Counted from the first letter of the stretch, positions 44,231 to 53,638 are shown. The stretch is DNA of 64,000 bases from Bacillus cereus (GCF_025917685.1 NZ_CP089518.1:466001-530000); one strand, 5' to 3'. Notes: generated by a model not told the origin, from the sequence alone. Translations and numbers: made by a program.

Positions 44231-45043
44231 ATGGCTGTCATTACAAAAATAGAAGTGCAAAAACGATCGAAAGAACGATTTAATATTTATATTGATAAAG
44301 GTCAAGGTGAAGAGTACGGATTTAGTGTGGATCAAGTAATCTTAATGAAACACGGATTACAAAAAGGCTTAGAAATTGATGAAATAGCGTTAGGAAATAT
44401 TTTGTACAATGAAGAGGTACAAAAAGCATATTTACAAGCAATCTCCTATTTATCCTATCAAATGAGAACAAAACAAGAAATAGAAGATTTTTTACGAAAA
44501 AAAGAAGTGGGACAGGCCATCATCTCTGAAGTCGTTTCGAAATTATTACATGACCGATATATTAATGATAAAGAGTACGCCATTTTATATACGCGAACGC
44601 AAAGTAATGTGAATCGAAAAGGTCCAACTGTTATAAAGAGAGAGCTGTTAAATAAAGGTGTTCAGGATCTAATCATTACACATAGTTTACAAGAGTATCC
44701 AAAGGAGAAGCAAATTGAAAATGCTTTGGTTCTTATAGAAAAGAAGAAAAGATCTTATCAAAAACATTCTTTTTTACAAATGAAGCTAAAGTTAGACGAA
44801 ATGCTTGTGCGTAAAGGATATTCTAGAGATGTGATTCAAATTTGTCTAGAAGAATTGAAAGACGAAAAAGATGACGAACAGCAACAAGAAGCGTTACACT
44901 ATCATGGGAATAAATATTATGAGAAATATAAGAAGTATGATGGATGGATATTCGAAAATAAGATGAAACAAGCGTTATATCGAAAAGGATTCTCTATTGA
45001 TGAGATAGAGATATTTTTACAAATGAAACGTGAAGAGGGATGA
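44231..45043 (+). CDS. recX: Recombination regulator RecX
   Basis: A 270-residue RecX built of repeated three-helix units (AISYLSYQMRTKQEIEDFLRKKEVG, HDRYINDKEYAILYTRTQSNVNRKGPTVIKRELLNKGV and two further units). It binds RecA filaments and modulates recombination and the SOS response. The ATG follows GAGAGGTGAGAG. It ends 13 bases before yfhH, so the two are cotranscribed. The length is normal for Firmicute RecX. Confidence 0.93.
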   Translation: MAVITKIEVQKRSKERFNIYIDKGQGEEYGFSVDQVILMKHGLQKGLEIDEIALGNILYNEEVQKAYLQAISYLSYQMRTKQEIEDFLRKKEVGQAIISEVVSKLLHDRYINDKEYAILYTRTQSNVNRKGPTVIKRELLNKGVQDLIITHSLQEYPKEKQIENALVLIEKKKRSYQKHSFLQMKLKLDEMLVRKGYSRDVIQICLEELKDEKDDEQQQEALHYHGNKYYEKYKKYDGWIFENKMKQALYRKGFSIDEIEIFLQMKREEG

Positions 45044-45056
45044 GGAGAATAATAAA

Positions 45057-45374
45057 ATGAATATGCCAAAACGCTACAGTGAAATGACAACGCATGAGCT
45101 TAGAGAAGAAATTGGGGCTTTGAAGGAGCAAGCAGTAAAGGCTGAGCAACTTGGAATTGTAAATGAATTCGATGTGTTAATGAGAAAGATGGCCATGGCC
45201 CGTGCTTACATGACTGATATAAATAAATTCCATATTGGTGAGACATATGAATTAGTAGAAGAACCTGGTGTATTATTTAAAATCACGTACTTCAATGGGG
45301 TATTTGCTTGGGGTTATAAGCAAAATGATAATGAAGAGATTGGGATACCAATTTCCTTGTTGCAAGAAAAATAA
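45057..45374 (+). CDS. yfhH: YfhH family protein (DUF1811)
   Basis: A 105-residue protein. The N-terminal helical hairpin (MTTHELREEIGALKEQAVKAEQLGIVNEFDVLMRKMAMARAYM) is followed by a small beta domain (GETYELVEEPGVLFKITYFNGVFAWGYKQ). This is the YfhH/DUF1811 family, of unknown function. The ATG at 45057 follows GAGGAGAATAATAAA. It is in an operon with recX, as in B. subtilis. Confidence 0.87.
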   Translation: MNMPKRYSEMTTHELREEIGALKEQAVKAEQLGIVNEFDVLMRKMAMARAYMTDINKFHIGETYELVEEPGVLFKITYFNGVFAWGYKQNDNEEIGIPISLLQEK

Positions 45375-45405
45375 AAACCAGAGAGCGAATATCTCTCTGG
45401 TTTTC
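45375..45405. terminator. Terminator after yfhH
   Basis: AAAACCAGAGAG / CTCTCTGGTTTT with a seven-base loop; it can also serve the convergent ypzG-like gene. Confidence 0.85.
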
Positions 45406-45438
45406 ATCTTTGGTAGGCGTTAAAGGAGATAGGAGATT

Positions 45439-45591
45439 CTAAAATTGGCGTTTTTTACATTCATTGGCCAATATAATGAGAGACTGGGTTTGTTGCGTCT
45501 GTCCGTTAACTTGCGCTTTCGCATGTTTCGGACGAGTCCACGTATGGTTAAATAATTCAGAACGACTATCTAAACGATCACGGTAGCTCAT
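45439..45591 (-). CDS. YpzG-like small protein
   Basis: A 50-residue protein, MSYRDRLDSRSELFNHTWTRPKHAKAQVNGQTQQTQSLIILANECKKRQF. The WxRPKxxxxQVNGxTxxxQ block fits the YpzG-like family of Bacillus spore-formers; the function is unknown. The ATG follows GAGGTGATAAAG. It lies 46 bp downstream of sspK on the same strand, so it may be part of the same sporulation unit. Confidence 0.65.
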   Translation of the reverse strand: MSYRDRLDSRSELFNHTWTRPKHAKAQVNGQTQQTQSLIILANECKKRQF

Positions 45592-45637
45592 CTTTATCAC
45601 CTCGTGTAGGAAGTTAATTTTTTAGGTTGTACCTGTA

Positions 45638-45796
45638 TTACTCTTCCTGCTGATTTGCAGCACGCATACGTTCTTGTGGGTGCGTGTTAATTGTGCCGTT
45701 AGGTCGTTTCGAAGCGAAGCGTGATTTCGCTTTCGGCTGACCATCGATTTTGCTGTTGTTTTTTGACTCAGACCAAAATTCGGCTTGTTTACCCAT
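45638..45796 (-). CDS. sspK: Small acid-soluble spore protein K
   Basis: A 52-residue, hydrophilic, basic spore protein, [52 protein letters not shown]. The [18 protein letters not shown] end matches SspK. In B. subtilis it is a minor SASP made in the forespore. The ATG follows GAGGAGGGCGTTCGC. The yfh context supports the call. Confidence 0.92.
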
Positions 45797-45918
45797 TGCG
45801 AACGCCCTCCTCATCATCAGTTGATACCTCTTTAAGAAGTATCACTTATAGAATGTGCAAAATAGAAGAAACTATCCTTTAGAAATGAAGGTATAAATAG
45901 GTAAAAGGAGATTAGAAC

Positions 45919-46185
45919 ATGAATGATATTTATGAAGCATTAACGAAAGAATTATTAGACAAGAATGACAAGCTTTCTTATGGACAAGCTCGTGCGTGGG
46001 TTGAATTACTGTGGGAAGATTTTCAAACAACTTATGCGAAATCGGGTCGTTATCAAGGTGAGGAAATGACTGAGCAAGTAGTACGAACATGGATTAATAA
46101 TCATGGAGCGCGTCTTCATGAAATGCGTACAAATAATCCGAAGTATAGCCATTTAATCAATCAAGAAGATCATTTGAAACATTAA
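45919..46185 (+). CDS. yfhJ: YfhJ family protein (WVELL domain)
   Basis: An 88-residue helical protein with the family signature RAWVELLWEDFQTTYAKSG and a C-terminal NHGARLHEM. YfhJ is conserved in Bacillus; the function is unknown. The ATG follows AAAGGAG. It is divergent from sspK and followed by a perfect terminator. Confidence 0.88.
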   Translation: MNDIYEALTKELLDKNDKLSYGQARAWVELLWEDFQTTYAKSGRYQGEEMTEQVVRTWINNHGARLHEMRTNNPKYSHLINQEDHLKH

Positions 46186-46212
46186 AAAAAAGCGACTTAA
46201 GTCGCTTTTTTT
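46184..46212. terminator. Bidirectional terminator
   Basis: AAAAAAAGCGACTTAAGTCGCTTTTTTT, a perfect palindrome between convergent yfhJ and yfhP. Confidence 0.92.
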
Positions 46213-47191
46213 AATGTGGAAGCAATTCTAATTTCTTTCGAAGTTTTTCTTCGCTGAAAATCCATCCCGTATATGAATTAATAATATTTAAATTTTGATC
46301 GAGTTGAACGATTGCGACGAATGGATAATAATCTTTGCTTCGATACCGCAAATCAATGAACCGAACTTCATAATAGTTATCATAATCGAAAATATCCCAG
46401 CGATATACAGGTGAAAAAGATAAGAAAGCAGATATATTTTCATCTCGCACAGCAGCCTGCATAATGGCAGTATTCGGGAATGGTACGCGATCAAATTTAT
46501 CGTATACGAGAATGTTACCGCGGTGCCATCTTGCGACGTAGTAATGTTCCGTTGTAACGACGGCTAAATGATAATGGTAAAATTTATAAGAAGGAGAAAT
46601 AATTACTTTCTCTACATTTTTGAAACGTTTGTATACTACACTTTTAATATTTCGATGCATCATAACGCGGCCGATGTAGTAAACAAACATTAATATATAC
46701 GCTGCTAAAGCAGTATATCCTTTATGTGATCCGACAAGCATACAAGCAATCGCAAGTATATGGATAAAGAAAATGACAGTATCGAACGTATTAATTATGC
46801 CAAGTGCTACCCATTTTTTGGTGAAGGGCCTTAATGCCTGTGTACCATAGGCATTGAAAATATCCACAAAGACATGAAGAAAGACGGCAATAAATGACCA
46901 AAGTAGTAGATGCAGATATGGAGCGTCTGAAAAGAAGGCGAACGAGATGCCGCTTATAAGGAATGACCAAAGAATTACTGCAGGAATGGAATGAGTAATC
47001 CCGCGATGATTTCTTATATATTTAGCGTTATTACGCAATTTTAAAACTGTATCGATATCAGGAATATTGGAACCAGCAATTGTTGCAAGCATCACTGCTT
47101 GAGGCCCAATATCACTTTGTGCTATGGTTGGATCTAATGTTGCCAAACTGCCTAGAGTAACGCCCATAACAAGGTGAGTGGCTGTGTCCAT
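46211..47191 (-). CDS. yfhP: YfhP membrane-bound metal-dependent hydrolase-like protein
   Basis: A 326-residue protein of the YdjM/PF04307 family. N-terminal motif MDTATHLVMGVTLG, then GSNIPDIDTVLKL and RNHRGITHSIPAVILWS supply the conserved His/Asp metal ligands; several helices follow, including FLHVFVDIFNAYGTQAL. The last 130 residues form a soluble beta-rich tail. In B. subtilis YfhP is a repressor of the yfhQ-fabL region, as I remember. The ATG follows GGAGGTGG. It is divergent from mutY (yfhQ). Confidence 0.87.
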   Translation of the reverse strand: MDTATHLVMGVTLGSLATLDPTIAQSDIGPQAVMLATIAGSNIPDIDTVLKLRNNAKYIRNHRGITHSIPAVILWSFLISGISFAFFSDAPYLHLLLWSFIAVFLHVFVDIFNAYGTQALRPFTKKWVALGIINTFDTVIFFIHILAIACMLVGSHKGYTALAAYILMFVYYIGRVMMHRNIKSVVYKRFKNVEKVIISPSYKFYHYHLAVVTTEHYYVARWHRGNILVYDKFDRVPFPNTAIMQAAVRDENISAFLSFSPVYRWDIFDYDNYYEVRFIDLRYRSKDYYPFVAIVQLDQNLNIINSYTGWIFSEEKLRKKLELLPH

Positions 47192-47340
47192 AGAAATCCA
47201 CCTCCGTTTTTTATTAATGTAACTCTTTTTATTCGATACCTCAAGTCCTTTGCCTTCTATTTCCTATGTCATCTTACTTAAATTTTTTCCTAAAATCTTT
47301 ATAATAGTACGTATATGCAAAAAAATGAGGAGGATCAAGT

Positions 47341-48438
47341 TTGACACTTGAAATATTAAATAAGTTTAACATAGAGCAGTTTCAAAATGATTTAATTGGT
47401 TGGTTTGAAAAAGAACAACGTGATTTACCGTGGCGAAAAAATAAAGATCCATACCGTGTTTGGGTTTCGGAAATTATGTTACAGCAAACAAGGGTGGAAG
47501 CTGTAAAACCATATTACGCAAATTTTATGGGGAAGTTTCCTACGCTTGAAGCGTTAGCAAATGCCGATGATGAAGAAGTATTAAAAGCATGGGAAGGCTT
47601 AGGGTATTACTCTAGAGCACGAAATTTACATGCAGCAGTAAAGGAAGTAAAAGAAGTATACGGCGGGGAAGTACCGAGCGATGTAAAGAAAATCGAAAAA
47701 CTAAAAGGAGTGGGACCATATACAAAAGGTGCCATTTTAAGCATTGCATACGGTATACCAGAGCCGGCGGTTGATGGAAACGTTATGCGCGTATTATCTC
47801 GTATTTTATCAGTGTGGGATGATATTGCAAAACCAAAAACTAGAAAAGTGTTTGAAGAGATTGTGCGTGAAATTATTTCGGCTAAAAATCCATCTTATTT
47901 TAATCAAGGTTTGATGGAATTAGGAGCATTAATTTGTATACCGAAAAATCCATCTTGCTTACTTTGTCCTGTACGTGAACATTGCAGGGGATATGCTGAA
48001 GGCGTTCAAAAGGAGTTACCAGTAAAAAGTAAAGCGAAGGCTCCTACGATGGTACCGATTGTTGCAGGGGTGCTTCAAACGGAAGATGGTCGTTACGTCA
48101 TTAATAAACGTCCAAGTACCGGATTATTAGCTAACATGTGGGAGTTTCCGAATGCCGAACTTGGCGAAGGGATTCGGAATCAGAAGGAACAGCTTACAGA
48201 TTATATGAAAGAAAAATTTGAGCTTTCGATTTCTATTGAAGAATACGCAATGAATGTGCAACATACGTTTACACATCGCACTTGGGATATATTCGTATTT
48301 TACGGAAAAGTAACCGGTGATATTGTTGAAACAGATACATTGAAATTTGTATCAAAAGAAGCATTTGAGCAGTTACCTTTCTCGAAATCGCATCGTACAA
48401 TTTACGAAAATTGTGTGGAGAAAATTACAATGCAATAA
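47341..48438 (+). CDS. mutY: A/G-specific adenine glycosylase MutY
   Basis: A 365-residue base-excision enzyme removing A mispaired with 8-oxoG. Catalytic Glu44 is in [11 protein letters not shown], the helix-hairpin-helix in [12 protein letters not shown], and Asp145 in [13 protein letters not shown]. The Fe-S cysteines are 199, 206, 209 and 215 (C-x6-C-x2-C-x5-C). The C-terminal NUDIX-like domain has [15 protein letters not shown] for 8-oxoG recognition. The start is TTG with GAGGAGG upstream. The stop TAA lies inside the TTTAT/ATAAA end of a bcr1 copy, so the repeat inserted at the very end of the gene. Confidence 0.95.
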   Translation: MTLEILNKFNIEQFQNDLIGWFEKEQRDLPWRKNKDPYRVWVSEIMLQQTRVEAVKPYYANFMGKFPTLEALANADDEEVLKAWEGLGYYSRARNLHAAVKEVKEVYGGEVPSDVKKIEKLKGVGPYTKGAILSIAYGIPEPAVDGNVMRVLSRILSVWDDIAKPKTRKVFEEIVREIISAKNPSYFNQGLMELGALICIPKNPSCLLCPVREHCRGYAEGVQKELPVKSKAKAPTMVPIVAGVLQTEDGRYVINKRPSTGLLANMWEFPNAELGEGIRNQKEQLTDYMKEKFELSISIEEYAMNVQHTFTHRTWDIFVFYGKVTGDIVETDTLKFVSKEAFEQLPFSKSHRTIYENCVEKITMQ

Positions 48439-48566
48439 AGTGAAACTTTAATCAGTGGGGGTTTTCTTCATCCCCCACTGATTATTAGCCCGCCCCCAAC
48501 CTAACGTCTTTGCTTTCGCTGCATTTTGAGGGGAGGGTCTTACTGCCCGGCGAATAGCGGGATAAA
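48435..48566 (-). repeat. bcr1-like repeat, intermediate form (copy F)
   Basis: 132 bp in minus orientation, with ATAAA at 48435-48439 and 48562-48566. It keeps the left central arm (GGGCAGTAAGACC...CAAAGACGTTAGG) that the short copies lack, but misses the CTGCCCGTAAACGCCCGATTGG part present in copy C. The end at 48435 overlaps the mutY stop codon. Confidence 0.75.
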
Positions 48567-48569
48567 TGA

Positions 48570-48607
48570 AAAAAACGTGTTCTAGAACTTTGGAACACGT
48601 TTTTTTA
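48570..48607 (+). terminator. Terminator after mutY/bcr1
   Basis: AAAAAAACGTGTTC / GGAACACGTTTTTTT with a nine-base loop. The bcr1 copy separates it from mutY. Confidence 0.88.
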
Positions 48608-48647
48608 TTGGGGGAAATTTGTATTTCGAGGCTAAAAATCCATGCTT

Positions 48648-48824
48648 TTATAATCCGCCACGTGACTCAATTTCTTTCACAATTTCTTTATAAATTGTTT
48701 GTCCCTCTACATTTAGATAAGGCATAATTTGCTGAAATGAATGATGAAAATGAGCTAATTCATCCTTGTTCCATTCATTTTTGGAAATCATAGTTAGCTC
48801 AGTCATATCACGTCCAGTATACAT
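48648..48824 (-). CDS. Conserved small cytosolic protein
   Basis: A 58-residue protein, MYTGRDMTELTMISKNEWNKDELAHFHHSFQQIMPYLNVEGQTIYKEIVKEIESRGGL. Similar short proteins are annotated 'cytosolic protein' in Bacillus and may correspond to the yfhS position; the function is unknown. A strong site GGAGGTGGGAAG precedes the ATG. It is divergent from sspE, convergent with mutY. Confidence 0.72.
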   Translation of the reverse strand: MYTGRDMTELTMISKNEWNKDELAHFHHSFQQIMPYLNVEGQTIYKEIVKEIESRGGL

Positions 48825-48875
48825 CTTCCCACCTCCATCATATGTAGTTTGAATGAGTGATAAGAGATATATTCG

Positions 48876-48906
48876 TGAATTTTTTAAAAGAAAATTAAGG
48901 ATAATT
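48876..48906 (+). promoter_or_regulatory. Candidate sigma-G promoter for sspE
   Basis: TGAATT, 18 bases, then GATAATT: close to the forespore sigma-G consensus TGAATA-N17/18-CATACTA. It is 44 bp upstream of the sspE start. Confidence 0.45.
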
Positions 48907-48949
48907 TCTAAATGAATTGGTTACATTATTGGTTGTGGAGGTGAGAAAG

Positions 48950-49231
48950 ATGAGTAAAAAACAACAAGGTTATAATAAGGCAACTTCTGGTGCTAGCATT
49001 CAAAGTACAAATGCTAGCTATGGTACAGAGTTTGCAACTGAAACGAATGTACAAGCAGTAAAACAAGCGAACGCACAATCAGAGGCACAGAAAGCACAAG
49101 CTTCTGCTGCTCAAAGTGCAAATGCTAGTTATGGTACAGAGTTTGCAACTGAAACAGATGTGCATGCAGTGAAAAAACAAAATGCACAATCAGCTGCAAA
49201 GCAATCACAATCTTCTAGCTCAAATCAGTAA
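48950..49231 (+). CDS. sspE: Gamma-type small acid-soluble spore protein
   Basis: A 93-residue SASP, rich in Gln, Ala, Ser and Asn, with two copies of [12 protein letters not shown] (about residues 20-31 and 56-67) separated by Lys/Gln/Ala linkers. Each copy holds the germination protease cleavage site TEFATET. Gamma SASPs store amino acids in the spore core and do not bind DNA. The ATG at 48950 follows GGAGGTGAGAAAG; the in-frame upstream ATG is not used. In the B. subtilis order sspE is also next to ygaB-like genes, as I recall. Confidence 0.96.
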   Translation: MSKKQQGYNKATSGASIQSTNASYGTEFATETNVQAVKQANAQSEAQKAQASAAQSANASYGTEFATETDVHAVKKQNAQSAAKQSQSSSSNQ

Positions 49232-49237
49232 TGATGG

Positions 49238-49271
49238 AAAAACACTTCTCCGTTCGAGAGAAGTGTTTTCT
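49238..49271 (+). terminator. Terminator after sspE
   Basis: AAAACACTTCTC / GAGAAGTGTTTT with a seven-base loop. Confidence 0.88.
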
Positions 49272-49417
49272 ATGTGTGCGGGTCATTGTAATGAAAATAA
49301 AGGGAACGACATAACTTCTAATAAGTCAACAAATGTAGTCAAAGGAGAAAGAAGTGCGCGATTAGAAATATGTAATAGGAATTATAACTGGTGAATGAAT
49401 TTAAAAGGGGGTAAGTG

Positions 49418-49672
49418 ATGAACGATTTTGATAAGTTGGTAGGAGAGCAGTTGGAAACGATGGATGAGCTTTTAAAGTTACAATCCCATTTAGAGAAGTA
49501 TCAGCAAATTGAAATGAGTGAAAGGGATACGTGCGATAAAAAAGAATTGCATTTTATCCGTCAAGAAATATATAGAACAGAAATAGCATTAAAACTTTTA
49601 CATGAAAAATTTGAACAGCAAACGAATAATGTGATTCAATCTTTTGAAACAGAAAAAATAATTTCAAATTAA
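49418..49672 (+). CDS. ygaB: YgaB family protein
   Basis: An 84-residue coiled-coil-like protein (FDKLVGEQLETMDELLKLQSHLEKYQQIE, then EIYRTEIALKLLHEKFEQQTN). Size, charge pattern and position between sspE and ntdP match YgaB. The function is unknown. ATG 49418 is favoured over GTG 49415 because AAAGGGGGTAA is then seven bases away. Confidence 0.78.
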   Translation: MNDFDKLVGEQLETMDELLKLQSHLEKYQQIEMSERDTCDKKELHFIRQEIYRTEIALKLLHEKFEQQTNNVIQSFETEKIISN

Positions 49673-49991
49673 GGGTGAGATATGTTGTCGATTTTAGGTG
49701 AAAAGTCCTTTCTTAAACAGAGGTGAGGGGGCTTTTCTTTTTGTTATATCTTCGTTTGATCTTCTAAAATATGTATTGCTAATTCATAGGAAAAGTTCCT
49801 TTGTTAAAAGGGTTGGTGATATGGTATTCAATAATACAAACTTTATTATATTCCTCATGAAAACAAGTGCCCTATCGCTTTAGTTTTAAAATTTTGACAA
49901 AAAAGTTATAATAGAAAAAAAGTGAATGCAGTTCAAGGGGTAGTTAAGACAACTTAAGAAAAGCATTTGCGGTTGAAAGAAGGGAGCATAT
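49673..49991 (+). other. Gap between ygaB and ntdP
   Basis: 319 bp with no convincing gene. A weak hairpin (GAAAAGTCC...GGGGCTTTTC then TTTTT, about 49700-49742) may terminate ygaB. A TATAAT at 49906 near the ntdP side has TTGACA only eight bases upstream, too close to be a classic pair. Confidence 0.4.
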
Positions 49992-50522
49992 ATGGGATTT
50001 CCCAAAGAAGGAGAAAAGGTACAAATACATAGTTATAAACATAATGGCTCCATTCATAGAATGTGGGAAGAGACAACAATTTTAAAAGGGACGCAGAGCC
50101 TTGTGATCGGAGCAAATGATCGTACAGTAGTTACGGAATCAGATGGTCGAACATGGATTACTCGCGAACCTGCGATTTGTTACTTCCATGCTAATTATTG
50201 GTTTAATGTGATTGGAATGCTGAGAGAAGAAGGAGTATATTATTATTGTAATTTAAGTTCTCCTTTTGCATATGACTCTGAAGCATTAAAGTATATTGAT
50301 TACGACTTAGACATTAAAGTGTATCCAGATATGACATATACACTTTTAGATGAAGATGAGTATGAAAAGCATAGTCAGATCATGCAGTATCCGCCTGTTA
50401 TTGATACAATTTTAAAACGAAATGTAGCACATTTAACACAGTGGATTCATCAAAGAAAAGGTCCATTTGCACCGGATTTCGTAGATATGTGGTACGAAAG
50501 ATATTTAATGTACAGAAATTAA
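49992..50522 (+). CDS. ntdP: Nucleoside tri-/diphosphatase NtdP (YgaC)
   Basis: A 176-residue DUF402 protein: [41 protein letters not shown], and [32 protein letters not shown], where Asp/Glu residues bind divalent metal. Characterised relatives hydrolyse nucleoside tri- and diphosphates. The ATG follows GAAGGGAGC. The hairpin downstream separates it from the ABC exporter. Order ygaB-ygaC-ygaD as in B. subtilis. Confidence 0.9.
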   Translation: MGFPKEGEKVQIHSYKHNGSIHRMWEETTILKGTQSLVIGANDRTVVTESDGRTWITREPAICYFHANYWFNVIGMLREEGVYYYCNLSSPFAYDSEALKYIDYDLDIKVYPDMTYTLLDEDEYEKHSQIMQYPPVIDTILKRNVAHLTQWIHQRKGPFAPDFVDMWYERYLMYRN

Positions 50523-50523
50523 A

Positions 50524-50556
50524 ACAAACCTGCAGGGGATTCCCCGGCAGGTTTGT
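50524..50556 (+). terminator. Hairpin after ntdP
   Basis: ACAAACCTGC...GCAGGTTTGT with inner GGGG/CCCC pairs; there is no long T-run, so termination may be partial and allow read-through into the ABC gene 20 bp later. Confidence 0.65.
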
Positions 50557-50576
50557 CCTATTAGAGGGGGGATTAT

Positions 50577-52337
50577 GTGCAAGATATAAAAAGATATTTA
50601 CAATTTGTTAAACCATATCGATGGCTCATTGCTATTACAATTATTATTGGTCTTGTTAAGTTCGGTATCCCGCTTATTATGCCATGGTTATTAAAGTATA
50701 TTATTGATGATGTTATTCAAGGCACAGCCTCACTTCAAGAAAAAACGTCGCAATTAATAACCGCAATTGGGATTGCTTTTTTTATCTTTGCGGTATTAAG
50801 ACCACCGATAGAATATTATCGTCAATATTTCGCGCAACGTATCGCCAATACAATACTATACGATTTACGAAAACATATTTTTGGACACTTACAAAAATTG
50901 AGCTTACGTTATTATTCGAACACAAAAACAGGGGAGATTATTTCACGTGTAATCCATGATGTAGAACAAACGAAGGATTTTGTAATTACCGGTCTTATGA
51001 ATGTCTGGTTAGATACTGCAACAATTGTTATTGCCATTATCGTTATGTTTTCTATGAATATAAAATTAACCTTTGTTGCTTTATTAATCTTACCTATTTA
51101 TGTAGTTGCAGTGAAATATTTTTTCGGACGCCTTCGAAAATTGACGAAAGAGCGCTCGCAAGCTTTAGCAACGATGCAAGGATATTTACATGAACGTATT
51201 CAAGGGATGCAAGTGACACGTAGCTTTGCATTAGAAGAGTATGAAAGAGGACAGTTTGAAAAGAGAAATAATGAATTTTTAACGAAAGCACTAACACATA
51301 CAAGTTGGACGGCGAGAACGTTTTCGGCAGTGAATACGTTAACGGATTTAGGGCCGTTACTCGTTATTGGTTTTGCAGCGTATGAGGTAGTTCAAGGATC
51401 ATTAACACTGGGGACTATGGTGGCCTTTGTTGGATATATGGATAGTTTATATAGTCCGCTTCGTCGCCTCGTTAATTCATCTACAACATTAACACAATCT
51501 TTCGCCTCAATGGATCGAGTGTTTGAACTGTTAGATGAAAAATACGATATTGTTAATGTGCCAAATGCGGTGCAAACGAAAAGGCTAGATGGAGAAATTA
51601 TATTTGATAATGTTTCTTTTCGTTATAATGCGGGTGAAAAAGAAATATTGCATAATCTGTCATTAACTATGCTGCCAGGAGAGAAGGTTGCGCTTGTAGG
51701 GGCAAGTGGTGGAGGAAAGTCATCGATCGCCAGTTTAATCCCGCGTTTTTATGATGTTTCTGAAGGAGCAGTTTATATAGACGGGATAGATGTAAGAAAG
51801 TATGATATGAGAAATTTACGTAGTAATATTGGAATTGTACTGCAAGATAATTTGTTATTTAGTGATACAATCGGGGCAAATATTTTATATGGAAATCCGA
51901 AAGCTACAAAGGCGGAAGTAATTTCAGCTGCTAAAGCTGCACAAATTCATAATTTTATTACAGAGTTGCCAGGCGGCTATGATACTGTTGTTGGGGAACG
52001 CGGTGTGAAATTATCCGGTGGACAAAGACAGCGTGTAGCAATCGCACGGGTTTTTCTAAAGAATCCGTCTTTACTTATATTAGATGAAGCAACTTCAGCT
52101 CTAGATTTAGAGAATGAACGATATATTCAAGAGGCACTTCAAACGTTAGCTGCAGATCGAACGACAATTATTATTGCACATCGATTAGCGACGATTACGC
52201 ATGTCGATACAATTATTTATGTTGAAGATGGTGAAATAAAAGAAAAGGGTTCCCATGAAGAGTTAATGAAAAAAAGGGGATTTTATTACGATTTATATCA
52301 ACTTCAGCATATAACAGAAACAGCTCCTTTAGCTTAA
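50577..52337 (+). CDS. ygaD: ABC exporter, fused permease and ATPase (YgaD-like)
   Basis: A 586-residue half-transporter of the MsbA/LmrA type. Six helices lie in residues 15-300, followed by the nucleotide-binding domain: Walker A GASGGGKSS, Q-loop IGIVLQDNLLF, signature LSGGQRQR, Walker B LLILDEATSALD and switch His in IIAHRLA. It probably works as a homodimer exporting lipids or drugs. The start is GTG after GAGGGGGGATT. The terminator begins within its last codons. Confidence 0.92.
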   Translation: MQDIKRYLQFVKPYRWLIAITIIIGLVKFGIPLIMPWLLKYIIDDVIQGTASLQEKTSQLITAIGIAFFIFAVLRPPIEYYRQYFAQRIANTILYDLRKHIFGHLQKLSLRYYSNTKTGEIISRVIHDVEQTKDFVITGLMNVWLDTATIVIAIIVMFSMNIKLTFVALLILPIYVVAVKYFFGRLRKLTKERSQALATMQGYLHERIQGMQVTRSFALEEYERGQFEKRNNEFLTKALTHTSWTARTFSAVNTLTDLGPLLVIGFAAYEVVQGSLTLGTMVAFVGYMDSLYSPLRRLVNSSTTLTQSFASMDRVFELLDEKYDIVNVPNAVQTKRLDGEIIFDNVSFRYNAGEKEILHNLSLTMLPGEKVALVGASGGGKSSIASLIPRFYDVSEGAVYIDGIDVRKYDMRNLRSNIGIVLQDNLLFSDTIGANILYGNPKATKAEVISAAKAAQIHNFITELPGGYDTVVGERGVKLSGGQRQRVAIARVFLKNPSLLILDEATSALDLENERYIQEALQTLAADRTTIIIAHRLATITHVDTIIYVEDGEIKEKGSHEELMKKRGFYYDLYQLQHITETAPLA

Positions 52338-52352
52338 AAGGAGCTGTTTTTT
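52320..52352. terminator. Terminator shared by ygaD and ygaE
   Basis: ACAGCTCCTTT / AAAGGAGCTGTTTTTT; it overlaps the stop codons of both convergent genes. Confidence 0.85.
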
Positions 52353-53439
52353 ATTCGTCTTCTTTTTTATCATCGATTCTGAGTTCTGTTTCTGGTTTAT
52401 GGTATGTGTAGAAGCTATCTACAAGTAAATCTAAATGCTCTACTTCTTCACTATAGTTAATAATGGCAGAAATAAGAGGGAAGAGGTGTAGCCATGTTTT
52501 ATACGCTTCCTCATCGTCCTTGTTTTGATAATCCATAAAGATATCAATTAACTCTTGTTTACCTGTTTCAACTTCATCAAGCATCTCAACGGATTGTTGT
52601 TTCTTTGCTTTACCAATAAATTTTAATAGCACTTGTTCGTGATAATGCGTTAATGAATCAAGTTCGTTTTGAATAGATTCCTGAAATTCTTCTGGCATAT
52701 AGCGTAGTTCATTTTCAGTACGATGTAATGACTTTAACGTACTTAAAGCACGGCTTGTTGTCGCTAACATTTGTCTGAATAAAACGAGCTTACGAATTTT
52801 TGCAAACTTTACTTTTTTCGTGTAGCTTCTTTCTTCTTTATACAGCAAATAGTAATGGTTTAGTTTGATCATTTTTTCTTTCATACGATCAATATCAGTT
52901 TTTAACGTTGTGAAATCAGAAGCTTGCCTACTGTTCATACGAATCCATTTAACAATTTCCTCTGTATTATCAACGATGCGATGGTAAAGTTTTGTTTCAT
53001 ATTTTGGCGGCATAAATACTAAATTTACAAGCGAAGCCGCAATAATTCCAATCATAATCGTCGCAAATCGAAGTAAGGCAAAATTAAAGAAATCTTCGCC
53101 TTGATACTCCATAATGGCGATAACTGTTACTAAAGCGATTGATATTGTGTTTTCTAAACGTAATTGTAAAGTAAGAGCAATTACTAATATACACGTTAAT
53201 CCAATAATAAAAGGATTATGTCCAAAAGCAGTAGCAAATACGATAGCGAATACCGCACCAATTACGTTTGCTTGAATTTGCTCAAGAGCTGTTAAATACG
53301 AGCGATATACAGACGGTTGCACAGCGAATATAGCTGAGATTCCCGCAAATACTGGACTCGGTAATTGAAGTAAAATACAAGCAAATAAAGCTAATGTGAT
53401 GGCAATACCCGTTTTTAAAATGCGAGCACCAAGTTTCAT
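52351..53439 (-). CDS. ygaE: FUSC family membrane protein (YgaE)
   Basis: A 362-residue protein with an N-terminal block of about six helices (residues 8-150: GIAITLALFACILLQLPSPVFAGISAIFAVQPSVYRSYLTAL...), then a long helical cytoplasmic region with charged coiled coils. This is the aromatic-acid exporter/FUSC architecture. A start at 53439 (AAAGGATATC upstream) is preferred; the longer frame adds 19 residues without support. The function is not known; it is the counterpart of YgaE by position. Confidence 0.85.
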   Translation of the reverse strand: MKLGARILKTGIAITLALFACILLQLPSPVFAGISAIFAVQPSVYRSYLTALEQIQANVIGAVFAIVFATAFGHNPFIIGLTCILVIALTLQLRLENTISIALVTVIAIMEYQGEDFFNFALLRFATIMIGIIAASLVNLVFMPPKYETKLYHRIVDNTEEIVKWIRMNSRQASDFTTLKTDIDRMKEKMIKLNHYYLLYKEERSYTKKVKFAKIRKLVLFRQMLATTSRALSTLKSLHRTENELRYMPEEFQESIQNELDSLTHYHEQVLLKFIGKAKKQQSVEMLDEVETGKQELIDIFMDYQNKDDEEAYKTWLHLFPLISAIINYSEEVEHLDLLVDSFYTYHKPETELRIDDKKEDE

Positions 53440-53607
53440 ACCCTTATTGATATCCTTTCTCTTGTCATAATGAATGTACAACATGATACTATACATTCAT
53501 TACAATATGTTAGCAAGTGATATTTTAGTGACGTTAAAAAGTTTAATAAAGAAATTAAGATTAATTTATAATTTATCCAAATTCTCTTTAAACATCTATT
53601 CTTTAAT

Positions 53608-53638
53608 AAAAAAACCTGCTGAAATTCAGCAGGTTTCA
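53608..53638 (-). terminator. Terminator after glutamate synthase
   Basis: AAACCTGCTGAA / TTCAGCAGGTTT followed by TTTTTATT on the minus strand. The bcr1 copy G lies between it and the gene end. Confidence 0.82.
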
